Shown: positions 7,393 through 15,433 of the stretch, in pieces
Position numbering within the stretch: the first letter of the stretch is position 1
Layout of the letters: every line of letters begins with the position of its first letter
Source of the DNA: Amycolatopsis sp. WAC 01376
GTDB lineage: Bacteria; Actinomycetota; Actinomycetes; Mycobacteriales; Pseudonocardiaceae
DNA length: 64,000 nt
NCBI RefSeq assembly: GCF_003947415.1
Contig: NZ_QHKL01000002.1
Span: 1,240,001 to 1,304,000 of the forward strand
Reading direction: 5' to 3'
The notes under the pieces: model-generated
What the model was told of the DNA's origin: nothing
Databases searched by the model: none
What the model saw: only the letters and a program-made list of their open reading frames with translations
Position numbers and translations under genes: made by a program

Positions 7393-8132
7393 TCCCTCAA
7401 GTACATGAAGGCCCTCTTCACCGCGCTAGGCGCAGGGTCCCGGCAAAGTCGTATAACCGCTGGTCGGCCCGCCGTCATGGCGGGACAAGGCGAACGTGTC
7501 GACAGGAGCGGGCTCCCCGGCAAGGAGCCTCACGCGGCTCTTGACTGTCCATAAGGGACACTTTTCGAGATAAAGGTGCCCGGTTTGGGCGACTTGCGCG
7601 GTTTTGCGAGGGGGTCGTGAGTGATTTTTGTTGCTCTAACCCTCATTGCCACTCACGACCCCCCCGCAGAACCGCACATAGCGGCATCAATCAGACACTC
7701 AAACGCTCGGCGGTGTCCCTTGTGGACACTGAAGTCCGACGGCGTCCAGAATCAGGCTTGCCCCACCTCGGCTCGCCCTTGATCAAGCTCCACTACCGGC
7801 ACATGCGGCCCCGCGACGGTGCAGGAATAGTCGCCTGACCTGCAGATCTCGACGTTGCCGGAAGGGGGCCTTCATGTACTTCACGGTTGCTCCCGGGAGC
7901 AGGGAGAGCAAGGGACCTTTGCTATCACTTCGCAGGTCAGCCCCTGATTTCGCGAGCGGCCGAGCCTGACCAGGCCCAAGCCGGCTGGTCCGTTCGGCAA
8001 CGGAGGTAGTGAGGGCCTCCTTCACTGCCTTGAGGGTAGGTAAGGAGGCCTTCACGGACTCTGGGTCCCTCAAGGGGGCCTTCACGGACGTGCCCGTAAA
8101 GAAGTGGCGGGGACTGCGTACCCTGGTCACCG
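7393..8132. other. 740-bp non-coding gap with dispersed repeats
   Basis: No credible gene is visible. It contains a 193-bp palindromic element (7541-7733), a small CCCGCC/GGCGGG hairpin (7467-7483), and several degenerate copies of a TGAAGG..CCTTCA motif at about 7404-7419, 7860-7881 and 8009-8085. The same motif forms the arms of hairpins elsewhere in the window. A possible -10 (TACCCT) lies just before the DUF177 start. Confidence 0.7.
7541..7733. repeat. 193-bp imperfect palindromic element, copy 1
   Basis: The left half starts TTGACTGTCCATAAGGGACA and the right half ends with the complement of a close variant (TTCAGTGTCCACAAGGGACA). The centre has 14-bp perfect arms (GGGGGTCGTGAGTG at 7609-7622 and its complement at 7650-7663). 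A second full copy at 17019-17211 has exactly the same length, and half copies lie near 16780-16870 and 17348-17430. No reading frame of note is inside. Confidence 0.8.
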
Positions 8133-8750
8133 ATGTCTGAGAACAAGTCGCCGCAGGCCAGGCCTGCGCAACTGGACGGCCGGAACCCGTGGGTGCTCGA
8201 CACCCGTGAACTCGGCCGTCACGCCGGCCTGAGCAAGGCCGTCCAACGCACCATTCCCGTCGAGACCGCGCTCGGTGTGCCCGACGTCATCACCATCGAC
8301 GCCGGCTCCAGCCTGGAACTCGACCTGATGCTCGAATCCGTCGTCGAGGGTGTGCTCGTCAGCGGTACGGCGTCCGCCGTCGCGACGGGGCACTGCTCGC
8401 GGTGCCTCGACCCGATCACGGAAGACGTCGAGGTCGACCTGACCGAGCTCTTCGCCTACCCCGGCTCCGCGACCGAGGAGACCACCGACGAGGACGAGAT
8501 CCCTCGCCTGGTGGACGACCGGATCGACCTCGAGCCGACGGTCCGGGACGCGGTGGTGCTGGCTCTGCCGCTGGCCCCGCTGTGCACCGAGGACTGCCGG
8601 GGACTGTGCATCGAATGCGGTGTCAAGTGGGCCGATCTCGAGCCCGGGCACGGGCATGAGAAGATAGACCCTCGGTGGGCCACGCTGGTGAGGCGTTTCG
8701 GCGACGAAACGGCCGATGACCAGGCTGATGGCCCCGGAAAGCAAGCCTGA
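8133..8750 (+). CDS. DUF177 (YceD-like) domain protein
   Basis: 205 residues. The DUF177 hallmarks are a central CSRCLDP followed later by LAPLCTEDCRGLCIECGVKW, a four-cysteine segment likely to bind zinc. Proteins of this family sit upstream of rpmF in most bacteria and are linked to 23S rRNA accumulation and large-subunit assembly. Here it precedes rpmF by 72 nt, the expected order. No clear Shine-Dalgarno lies upstream; TACCCT about 8 nt before ATG suggests a leaderless transcript. Confidence 0.88.
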   Translation: MSENKSPQARPAQLDGRNPWVLDTRELGRHAGLSKAVQRTIPVETALGVPDVITIDAGSSLELDLMLESVVEGVLVSGTASAVATGHCSRCLDPITEDVEVDLTELFAYPGSATEETTDEDEIPRLVDDRIDLEPTVRDAVVLALPLAPLCTEDCRGLCIECGVKWADLEPGHGHEKIDPRWATLVRRFGDETADDQADGPGKQA

Positions 8751-8822
8751 CGAGCACCAGCTCGTTCCGGAGAAGCAAGTTCGCTCGCGACCGCGGGCAG
8801 ACCGTCTGAAGGAGATCTACTC

Positions 8823-9005
8823 GTGGCCGTCCCGAAGCGGAAGATGTCGCGATCCAACACCCGCGCGCGCCGCAGCCAGTGGAAGGCGGCTCCGGTTCAG
8901 CTGGTGCCCTGCTCCAACCGCGCCTGCAAGCAGCCGAAGCTCCAGCACATCGCGTGCCCGGCCTGCGGCCAGCACAACGGTCGCCAGGTCGTCGAGCCCG
9001 CCTGA
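8823..9005 (+). CDS. rpmF: 50S ribosomal protein L32
   Basis: 60 residues from GTG 8823, preceded by a good Shine-Dalgarno (GAAGGAG). The N-terminus AVPKRKMSRSNTRARRSQW is the L32 signature. Four cysteines (C30, C35, C45, C48) show that this is the zinc-binding C+ form of the protein. Actinomycetes often encode a zinc-free paralogue elsewhere under Zur control. It sits between the DUF177 gene and rnc. Confidence 0.96.
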   Translation: MAVPKRKMSRSNTRARRSQWKAAPVQLVPCSNRACKQPKLQHIACPACGQHNGRQVVEPA

Positions 9006-9020
9006 TCGGCAGCTGACGAC

Positions 9021-9767
9021 ATGGGGGGCAAGTCGGCCGGTGGACCACCCGTGGACACCGCACCACTGCTCGAAGCACTCGGGATCACGATCGAACCCGA
9101 GCTGCTGACGTTGTCGTTGACCCACCGTTCTTATGCGTATGAGAACGGTGGGTTGCCACCGAACGAGCGCCTGGAATTCCTCGGGGACGCGGTGCTGGGT
9201 CTGGTCGTCACCGACCACCTCTACAACACCCATCCCGACCTGGCCGAAGGTCAGCTCGCGAAGCTTCGTGCCAGCGTGGTCAACATGCACGCGCTGGCCA
9301 GGGTCGCGCGCGGCCTCGGCGAAGGTGGGCTCGGCAAGCACCTGTTGCTGGGCAAGGGCGAGGAGCTCACCGGCGGCCGGGACAAGGCGAGCATCCTCGC
9401 CGACGGTCTCGAAGCCGTCATCGGCGCCGCGTACCAGCAGCACGGTATCGACATCGCGCGCAAGCTCGTGCATCACCTGTTCGACGGTCTGCTCGCCGAA
9501 GCGCCGCTGCGTGGCGCCGGACTGGACTGGAAGACCAGCCTCCAGGAGCTGACCGCGTCGGCCGGGCTCGGCGTGCCCGAGTACAAGGTCGAGGACACCG
9601 GTCCCGATCACCGCAAGGAGTTCACCGCGACCGTTCTCGTCGGCGGGCGTGAACTCGGCTACGGCTCGGGAACGACCAAGAAGGAAGCCGAGCAGAAGGC
9701 CGCCGAGACGGCCTGGCGACAGCTTTCGGCCGAACTCGACGTCGAACAGCCGCCGAAGACCACCTGA
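9021..9767 (+). CDS. rnc: ribonuclease III
   Basis: 248 residues. RNase III cuts double-stranded RNA in rRNA processing and mRNA decay. The catalytic signature [13 protein letters not shown] is present, with the second acidic cluster in [20 protein letters not shown]-terminal double-stranded RNA-binding domain follows ([15 protein letters not shown] to [13 protein letters not shown]). It starts 15 nt after rpmF, so the two are probably co-transcribed. A palindrome follows before mutM. Confidence 0.96.
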   Translation: MGGKSAGGPPVDTAPLLEALGITIEPELLTLSLTHRSYAYENGGLPPNERLEFLGDAVLGLVVTDHLYNTHPDLAEGQLAKLRASVVNMHALARVARGLGEGGLGKHLLLGKGEELTGGRDKASILADGLEAVIGAAYQQHGIDIARKLVHHLFDGLLAEAPLRGAGLDWKTSLQELTASAGLGVPEYKVEDTGPDHRKEFTATVLVGGRELGYGSGTTKKEAEQKAAETAWRQLSAELDVEQPPKTT

Positions 9768-9777
9768 GTCCCGCACT

Positions 9778-9827
9778 CCCTCGTGAGTGGTAATAACGGT
9801 TCTGGCCGTCATTACCACTCACGAGGG
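9778..9827. repeat. palindrome sharing the core of the 193-bp element
   Basis: Arms 9778-9799 and 9806-9827 pair over 22 bp with one mismatch and contain TCGTGAGTGGTAAT, the central sequence of the 193-bp elements at 7541 and 17019. It lies 10 nt after the rnc stop and 20 nt before mutM. No T-run follows. Confidence 0.8.
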
Positions 9828-9847
9828 CCGGTGGGAGAATCGACGTC

Positions 9848-10708
9848 ATGCCCGAACTCCCCGAGGTCGAGGTGGTCCGAGCCGGGCTCGAGGCGCATGC
9901 CTCCGGCCGGACGATCACCGAGGTCGAAGTCCTCCACGCCCGCGCGATTCGCCGTCACGAACTCGGCGCCGAGGATTTCACCGGACGCCTTTCCGGCACC
10001 AAGATCACCGCCGCCCGCCGTCGCGGCAAGTACCTGTGGCTGGAGCTTTCCGACGGCCAGGCCATGCTCGCGCACCTCGGCATGAGCGGCCAGATGCTGG
10101 TCCAGCCCGAAGAAGCGCCTGACGAGAAGCACCTTCGCGTGCGATTCCGCTTCGCTGACAACGGGCCCGAGCTGCGCTTCGTCGATCAGCGGACTTTCGG
10201 TGGTCTCGCGCTCGCGGAACTCACCGAGGTCGACGGGACTGCGTTGCCGTCCACCATCGCACATATCGCCCGCGACCCGATGGACCCGCGCTTCGACCTC
10301 GACCAGGCCGTCCGCGCGCTGCGGTCGAGGCGGACGGAGATCAAACGCGCCCTGCTCGACCAGACCCTCGTCTCCGGTATCGGCAACATCTACGCCGACG
10401 AAGCCCTCTGGCGATCCAAACTCCACTGGGCCCGGCCCACCGAAAAGCTCACCGCGGCACAGGGCCGGACGGTCCTCACCGCCGCCGGCGAGGTCATGGA
10501 CGCCGCGCTCGTCGCGGGCGGGACGTCGTTCGACGCGTTGTACGTCAACATCAACGGCGAGTCCGGGTATTTCGACCGGTCGCTCGACGCCTATGGCCAG
10601 GAAGGCCTGCCGTGTGGCCGGTGCGGAACCGCGATCCGGCGTGATCCCTTCATGAACCGCTCGTCCTTTTCGTGCCCCCGATGCCAGCCGCGTCCTCGCT
10701 TGAGGTGA
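9848..10708 (+). CDS. mutM: formamidopyrimidine-DNA glycosylase
   Basis: 286 residues. MutM (Fpg) removes 8-oxoguanine and ring-opened purines and nicks the abasic site. The N-terminus [13 protein letters not shown] supplies the catalytic Pro2 and Glu3. The helix-two-turn-helix [20 protein letters not shown] and the C-terminal zinc finger [22 protein letters not shown] complete the family layout. It is next to rnc as in mycobacteria. Confidence 0.96.
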   Translation: MPELPEVEVVRAGLEAHASGRTITEVEVLHARAIRRHELGAEDFTGRLSGTKITAARRRGKYLWLELSDGQAMLAHLGMSGQMLVQPEEAPDEKHLRVRFRFADNGPELRFVDQRTFGGLALAELTEVDGTALPSTIAHIARDPMDPRFDLDQAVRALRSRRTEIKRALLDQTLVSGIGNIYADEALWRSKLHWARPTEKLTAAQGRTVLTAAGEVMDAALVAGGTSFDALYVNINGESGYFDRSLDAYGQEGLPCGRCGTAIRRDPFMNRSSFSCPRCQPRPRLR

Positions 10709-10775
10709 AAACTGTCGTGTACGGCGCGGGTGTCGCGTCAACTAGCATGAACGGGCACGACATTGAGGGAGTGGG

Positions 10776-11216
10776 ATGGTGGCCGCGACCGAGCCCGGCA
10801 AGACGACGCTCGCCGAGAAGATCGACAAGCTGTTCCAGATCGTGCTGAGACCCGATCGTGAGCCGTACAGCCACGAAGAGGTCGCCAAGGCGTGCCGGGA
10901 AGCCACCGGTGAGAGCTTCTCGACGACGTACCTGTGGCAGTTGCGCACAGGTCGCCGCGACAATCCCACGAAACGCCACCTCGAGGCGCTCGCCCAATTC
11001 TTCGGTGTCTCGCCGGCGTACTTCTTCGACGACGAGCAGACCGCCAAGATCGCCGAGGAGCTCGCGCTGCTCGGCGCCCTCCGCGACGCCGGTGTCCGGG
11101 ATGTCGCGCTGCGGGCCGTAACACTTTCCCCCGATGGACTCGACACCATCAGCGACATGATCGACGCGATCGCCCGCAGGGAATCCGGACGGGGCGGCAC
11201 GAAGAAGGAGACGTGA
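10776..11216 (+). CDS. XRE-family transcriptional regulator of the ImmA cassette
   Basis: 146 residues with an XRE helix-turn-helix at about 33-88 (SHEEVAKACREATG, then TTYLWQLRTGRRDNPTKRHLEALAQFFGVSPAYFF). The C-terminal 55 residues are helical and may dimerise or bind the partner. Its TGA is immediately followed by the GTG of the ImmA/IrrE protease gene, the typical pairing in which the protease cleaves or inactivates the repressor. TAGCAT, about 30 nt upstream, is a possible -10. The target genes are not evident; autoregulation is likely. Confidence 0.8.
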   Translation: MVAATEPGKTTLAEKIDKLFQIVLRPDREPYSHEEVAKACREATGESFSTTYLWQLRTGRRDNPTKRHLEALAQFFGVSPAYFFDDEQTAKIAEELALLGALRDAGVRDVALRAVTLSPDGLDTISDMIDAIARRESGRGGTKKET

Positions 11217-11780
11217 GTGGACCGCCGCCGTAAAGAGCTGTGGCGCCGCTGCCGGGGTCTCGCCGACGGCGTCGCTCTTCCCGAACCCTTCGACGCCGAG
11301 GCCTTCACCGCCGAACTGGCCGCCGAACGTGGCCGTCCGATCGAGTTGATGCAGGTCAGCGTCCCTTCCAGTGGCCCGTGCGGGCTGCTGATGAGCACCG
11401 AGCGCGCGGACTACATTCTTTATCCGACCAACACCACCGCCCTGCACCGGCGGCATATCCTCCTGCACGAGGTCGGCCACCTGTTGTGCGGCCACACCGG
11501 TTCGGACGTCGGCGCCGACGGGATCGCGCTCGACGCCGCCGCCAGCAAGACCCTCATGCCGAACCTGTCGCCAGAACTCGTCCGCCGTGTCCTCGGCCGT
11601 ACGAGTTACAGCGCCGTCGAGGAGCAGGAGGCCGAATTGCTCGCCAGTCTGCTCGCGCAACGCGTCGCACGGACGACGGCGCGCGGAGCGGCGCGTCTCG
11701 ACGAGAGCGGGAGCGATCTCGCCGGCGGGATGGCCAGGGTCGACAACCTCTTCGGCAGCCGGAAACGGCGCCGGCCGTGA
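11217..11780 (+). CDS. ImmA/IrrE-family metallopeptidase
   Basis: 187 residues from GTG 11217. The zinc-binding HEVGH (84-88) lies inside HEVGHLLCGH, and a downstream Glu-rich helix (YSAVEEQEAELLASLLAQ) provides the likely third ligand. Members such as ImmA of ICEBs1 and IrrE of Deinococcus cleave XRE repressors. The coupling to an XRE gene upstream and to a membrane protein downstream (4-nt overlap) suggests that the three act together. No mobile-element genes are nearby, so this looks like a resident chromosomal switch. Confidence 0.85.
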   Translation: MDRRRKELWRRCRGLADGVALPEPFDAEAFTAELAAERGRPIELMQVSVPSSGPCGLLMSTERADYILYPTNTTALHRRHILLHEVGHLLCGHTGSDVGADGIALDAAASKTLMPNLSPELVRRVLGRTSYSAVEEQEAELLASLLAQRVARTTARGAARLDESGSDLAGGMARVDNLFGSRKRRRP

Positions 11781-12961
11781 CCGAGACCATCGCGTACTTC
11801 TGCTGCGTGGTGGCCTTCGCGGGCTTCGGGTACAAGCTGATCCAGGCCCGGCACACCCAGCCGCTGCGGCGGATGTGGTTCCTCAGCGCGTTCGGGATGT
11901 GCATCGCGGGCGGCATCATGCTGCTCACCCCGGCCATGGAAAACGCCGTCGGCGTCGAGGAACCCATCGGAAGCCTGCTGAATCTGGGGGCCGATCTGCT
12001 CAAGATCGGCGCGATGGCCTTCGCGGTCGCGTTCGCGCATTCGCTGAAACTGGGGGAGGGCAAGCGGATCGGCTGGCACGCGCTGCTGTCCTGGATCGTC
12101 GTGGCCGCCGAGATCGTGCTCTTCTTCCTCTCCGACAGTTACCGCGTCGGCGAGCACACCGCCGCCGGGCCGGGCAGGCTCGGCTGGTTCGTCGCGTACA
12201 ACGTCCTTTTCCTCGTCTACGGTCTGATCAGCCTGCTGACCTTCTCGATCGTCTTCGCCCGCTTCGCGCGCCATGCCGATCCGGGCCCGCTTCGCACCGG
12301 GCTGTGGTTGCTCGTCGGCGGCGGGGTCGCCGCGCTGGGCTGGACCTTCTGGGACGTCGACGACATCTACATCCTCGCCACCACCGGCGAGGTCAACGCC
12401 GGTGAGGAAACCGTCTCGTCGATCCTTGCGGCGCTTAGCGTCGGGCTCGCCGGGGCGGGCGCGACGCTCAGCGTGTGGGGGCCCGCGCTGGCCACCCCGT
12501 TCCGCCTGATCGGCACGTACCGGACGTATCGCCGGATCGAGCCGTTGTGGACCGCGATGCGCGAAGCCGTCCCGGGAATCGCGCTGGACCCGGGTCCCGG
12601 AATGCCGGGCGGCGTCGAGTTCGCCTTGTACCGCAGGGTGATCGAGATCCGGGACGGCCATCTCGCGCTGCGTCCCTACTTCGATCCGGACGTGCCGCCG
12701 GTCGCGGAAGCCGAAGCACGCAAGGCGAAGATCCCCGAATCCCGGGTCCCCGCGACGATCGAGGCCGCGGCCTTGGCCGCCGCGCTGGTCGCCTCCGAGG
12801 CGGGTCGCCGGTACGCCCCCGACGACGTTCCGGCGACCTACCTCGACGAGCCGGACATCGCCACCGAAGCGGCGTGGCTGGTGGAGGTCACGCGCGCCTG
12901 GCGACGGTCCACTGTGGTCGGACGCATCCGCGACCGAGCCCGCGGAACGCTTGCTGCTTAA
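11777..12961 (+). CDS. MAB_1171c-type membrane protein of unknown function
   Basis: 394 residues from GTG 11777, overlapping the protease stop by 4 nt. The first 240 residues hold about seven hydrophobic helices (for example CCVVAFAGFGYKLI, LLSWIVVAAEIVLFF, VLFLVYGLISLLTF). A cytoplasmic domain of about 150 residues follows (YRRIEPLWTAMREAVPGI to TRAWRRSTVVG). The layout matches the actinobacterial MAB_1171c family (often annotated putative transporter), whose function is unknown and which often follows XRE and ImmA/IrrE genes. A receptor-like role that controls the protease is a plausible guess, not shown by the sequence. Confidence 0.72.
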   Translation: MTETIAYFCCVVAFAGFGYKLIQARHTQPLRRMWFLSAFGMCIAGGIMLLTPAMENAVGVEEPIGSLLNLGADLLKIGAMAFAVAFAHSLKLGEGKRIGWHALLSWIVVAAEIVLFFLSDSYRVGEHTAAGPGRLGWFVAYNVLFLVYGLISLLTFSIVFARFARHADPGPLRTGLWLLVGGGVAALGWTFWDVDDIYILATTGEVNAGEETVSSILAALSVGLAGAGATLSVWGPALATPFRLIGTYRTYRRIEPLWTAMREAVPGIALDPGPGMPGGVEFALYRRVIEIRDGHLALRPYFDPDVPPVAEAEARKAKIPESRVPATIEAAALAAALVASEAGRRYAPDDVPATYLDEPDIATEAAWLVEVTRAWRRSTVVGRIRDRARGTLAA

Positions 12962-12991
12962 GCCGAAACGATCGCGGTGACGGACTGACTG

Positions 12992-13681
12992 TCAGACGGT
13001 GACGCGGCGCATCGTGGCGAAACCGCCGGCCCCCGCGACGCAGACCAGCAGGGCGAGCACCCCGGTCACGCCGCCGACGGTCAGCGTGCTGAAGAACGTG
13101 CCGAGTTTCGGCCAGGAATCGGTCCAGCTGAGCAGCAGCACCCCGCCCACCAGCACCAGGACCTGCGCGGCACCGAACACGACCACGCCCAGTACCGCGG
13201 CACGCCGGTAGATCAGGCCGTACCACATGCCATAGACGAACATCAGCGCCAGGAAGACGAACGACGTGAGCAGGGTCAGATACCAGGAGCCGTCGAGCAG
13301 CCAGGGCACCCGGAAGTAGTTGAGGCCGAGCCCCCAGCCTCCAGTCGCTTCCTCGATCGCCTGGAACACGACGATCCCCACCGCGTACAGCGCGGAAAGC
13401 CCGGCCACCAGGAGGATCGTGCCCAGGTAGTACGACCGCCTCGACACGCCGAGCGCGAGCCCGAACGGCAGCGACTTCGTCATGCTCAAGGCACCGCAGA
13501 CGAACATGAAGACGTACAGCGTGAACAGGCCGCCGGAGTAGTTCTCCTCGGGCGTCTCGGGAATCACCGAGAAGATGGTGAGATTCACCAGGAACGCGAA
13601 GAACGTGACGCCGACCGGCAGGATCAGGAACTGGAGCCGGTCCACCAGGTGGTAGCGCGCGACTTTGACCAGGGTGTTCAT
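12992..13681 (-). CDS. ABC-2 type transporter permease
   Basis: 229 residues with six predicted membrane helices, starting MNTLVKVARYHLVDRLQFLILP. Its ATG overlaps the stop of the ATPase gene by 4 nt. With the ATPase and the GntR regulator upstream it forms a YtrA-type three-gene operon. Such systems respond to cell-wall stress or peptides. The substrate is unknown. Longer upstream extensions of this frame run antisense of nothing real and overlap the ATPase, so the ATG at 13681 is preferred. Confidence 0.8.
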   Translation of the reverse strand: MNTLVKVARYHLVDRLQFLILPVGVTFFAFLVNLTIFSVIPETPEENYSGGLFTLYVFMFVCGALSMTKSLPFGLALGVSRRSYYLGTILLVAGLSALYAVGIVVFQAIEEATGGWGLGLNYFRVPWLLDGSWYLTLLTSFVFLALMFVYGMWYGLIYRRAAVLGVVVFGAAQVLVLVGGVLLLSWTDSWPKLGTFFSTLTVGGVTGVLALLVCVAGAGGFATMRRVTV

Positions 13682-14571
13682 GCGGACGCCTCCTCCGCTG
13701 TCGTCTGTCCGGTGTTGGAGGTGTGCACCATCAACTGCTGCAGGGAAAGCGGTTCGAGCTTCAGGTGCAGGGCCTGTGCCCGCGCCTTCGCGGCGGCGTC
13801 GAGCGCGTCGACGACGGTGACCGAAGCCCGCGAACCGATCTTGCGCCGGTGCAGCACGCGGCGGCCGGCGACGAAGGATTCCACCGCCGTGGCGGGTCCG
13901 CTGACCGTGGCGGCCGAGCCGCGCAGTTCGTCGGCGGGCGCGTCGAGCACGACGCGGCCCTTGTCGATCATCACCACGTGCTCCAGCAGATCCGCCACCT
14001 CGTCGATCAGGTGTGTGGAGAGCAGGACCGTGCGCGGATGAGTCGAATAGTCGTCGAGCAACCGGTCGTAGAACAGTTGGCGCGCGACGGCGTCGAGGCC
14101 CGCGTACGGCTCGTCGAGCAGCGTGAGCTCCGCCCGTGCCGCCAGTCCGATCGTGATCGACAGCGCCGAGCGCATTCCTCGCGAGAGCTTCTTGATCGGG
14201 CGCTTCGTCGGCAGGTCGAAGTCGCGGAGCAGCGTGTCGGCCAGTTCCGCGTCCCAGTTCGGGTAGAACCACGACGCCGCCGAAAGGGCGTGCCGGACCT
14301 TGAAGTCCGGGAACTGCTGGTCTTCGCGGACGAGCACCAGGCGCTGAAGCACCCGTTCGTTCTCCACCGGGTTCTCGCCGAACACGCGGACCGAGCCCGT
14401 GCTGGCGAACTCCTGCGCGGTGACGATGCGCAGGAAGGTGCTCTTGCCCGCGCCGTTGCGGCCGAGCAGGCCGGTGATCTTGCCTTCTTCGATGTCGACC
14501 GAGACATCGCCGAGTGCGAGGTGGTCGCCGTAGCGCCGGGTCAGGCCGGTGGTCGAGATGGTCGGCGTCAT
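13678..14571 (-). CDS. ABC transporter ATP-binding protein
   Basis: 297 residues. Walker A GRNGAGKST, Q-loop region VREDQQ, signature KLSRGMRSALSITIGLA and Walker B LTLLDEPYAGLDA are visible, followed by a His switch (LLSTHLI). The C-terminal 80 residues are an accessory domain. It overlaps the regulator gene upstream and the permease gene downstream by 4 nt each. It drives the ABC-2 permease; export of a toxic compound or a role in envelope stress is likely by family. Confidence 0.88.
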   Translation of the reverse strand: MTPTISTTGLTRRYGDHLALGDVSVDIEEGKITGLLGRNGAGKSTFLRIVTAQEFASTGSVRVFGENPVENERVLQRLVLVREDQQFPDFKVRHALSAASWFYPNWDAELADTLLRDFDLPTKRPIKKLSRGMRSALSITIGLAARAELTLLDEPYAGLDAVARQLFYDRLLDDYSTHPRTVLLSTHLIDEVADLLEHVVMIDKGRVVLDAPADELRGSAATVSGPATAVESFVAGRRVLHRRKIGSRASVTVVDALDAAAKARAQALHLKLEPLSLQQLMVHTSNTGQTTAEEASA

Positions 14572-14945
14572 GCGGCGGGTCCTCCGGTCCGGTGTCCGTT
14601 CCCGCGGATGAGCGAGATCAGGGTTTCGTCGTCGATGCCGAGGCGTCGCGCTTCGATGAGCATCGGGTCGAGGTACTGCTCGGCGAACCGTTGCCGGCGG
14701 TCGGTGAGCAGCTTCTGCCGTGCGCCGCCGGCGACGAACATGCCGATACCGCGCCGCTTTTCGAGCAGTCCGTCATCGGCGAGCACGTTGATCCCCTTGG
14801 CCGCCGTCGCCGGATTGATCCGGTAGAAGGCGGCGAGTTCGTTGGTTGACGGCACGCGTTCCCCCTCGGCCAGGCTTCCCTCGGCGATGTCGTCGGCGAT
14901 CTGTTCGGCGATCTGCACGAACAGGGGTGTTCCTTCGTCGAGCAC
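14568..14945 (-). CDS. YtrA-subfamily GntR transcriptional regulator
   Basis: 125 residues when started at GTG 14945, which has GGAGG just upstream and gives the usual YtrA length; a longer frame to 15056 lacks support. The winged helix (PLFVQIAEQIADDIAEGSLA to PSTNELAAFYRINPATAAKGI) is followed by a short tail (about 50 residues) without a ligand domain, typical of YtrA regulators of ABC operons. It probably represses its own operon through the palindrome at 14988-15023. Confidence 0.85.
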   Translation of the reverse strand: MLDEGTPLFVQIAEQIADDIAEGSLAEGERVPSTNELAAFYRINPATAAKGINVLADDGLLEKRRGIGMFVAGGARQKLLTDRRQRFAEQYLDPMLIEARRLGIDDETLISLIRGNGHRTGGPAA

Positions 14946-14987
14946 GACACCTCCGTTCCCAGTCTTCGTGCACCCGTGCCGGGTGCA

Positions 14988-15023
14988 GTGGTTCATTACT
15001 GGAGTAAGTAACCCATGAACCAC
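14988..15023. promoter_or_regulatory. nested palindrome, candidate YtrA/GntR operator
   Basis: GTGGTTCAT (14988-14996) and its exact complement ATGAACCAC (15015-15023) flank an inner palindrome TTACTGGAGTAA (14996-15007). It lies between the divergent GntR and PadR genes, 43 nt upstream of the GntR start. Confidence 0.55.
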
Positions 15024-15109
15024 CCGTCCGACGCAAGCGGGTTCCGCCGTGCACACTACTGCGCAATGCGTGGTACCTTCTGTTGCGTAAGACTGGGAGG
15101 GACGCGACT

Positions 15110-15433
15110 GTGGAGATCAGTCAGCTACTTAAAGGCGTGCTGGACCTCGCCGTTCTCGCGGTACTTCGCGGAGAGGACGGCTACGGCTATGACGTGCTCC
15201 GAAGACTTCGCGTCGCGGGGTTGCAGGAAGTGGGCGACGCTTCGGTGTACGGAACGCTTCGGCGGCTGTACAAGGCAGGCCTGCTGACGTCGTACGTGGT
15301 GCCGAGTGAAGAAGGCCCGCACCGCAAGTACTACAGCCTCAACGAACCGGGTCGCCAGCGCCTCGAAGAGTCGGGGCAGACCTGGCGGACTTTCGCCACG
15401 ACAATGAACAGCCTGTTGGGAGAGGCAGCATGA
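15110..15433 (+). CDS. PadR-family transcriptional regulator
   Basis: 107 residues from GTG 15110, chosen because GGAGGG lies 8 nt upstream and the protein then begins MEISQLLKGVLDLAVLAVL, the standard PadR N-terminus. The winged helix (YDVLRRLRVAGLQEVGDASVYGTLRRL) is clear, and the protein is of the short class with one C-terminal helix. Its stop overlaps the start of the HAAS membrane protein, the usual partner of these regulators. Confidence 0.88.
   Translation: MEISQLLKGVLDLAVLAVLRGEDGYGYDVLRRLRVAGLQEVGDASVYGTLRRLYKAGLLTSYVVPSEEGPHRKYYSLNEPGRQRLEESGQTWRTFATTMNSLLGEAA

Noticed and set aside
11240..12961. Extended start for the MAB_1171c-type gene overlapping the protease gene
   Set aside because: The first 180 residues of that reading are low-complexity Arg-rich sequence. 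GTG 11777 overlaps the protease stop by 4 nt and begins with a membrane helix.
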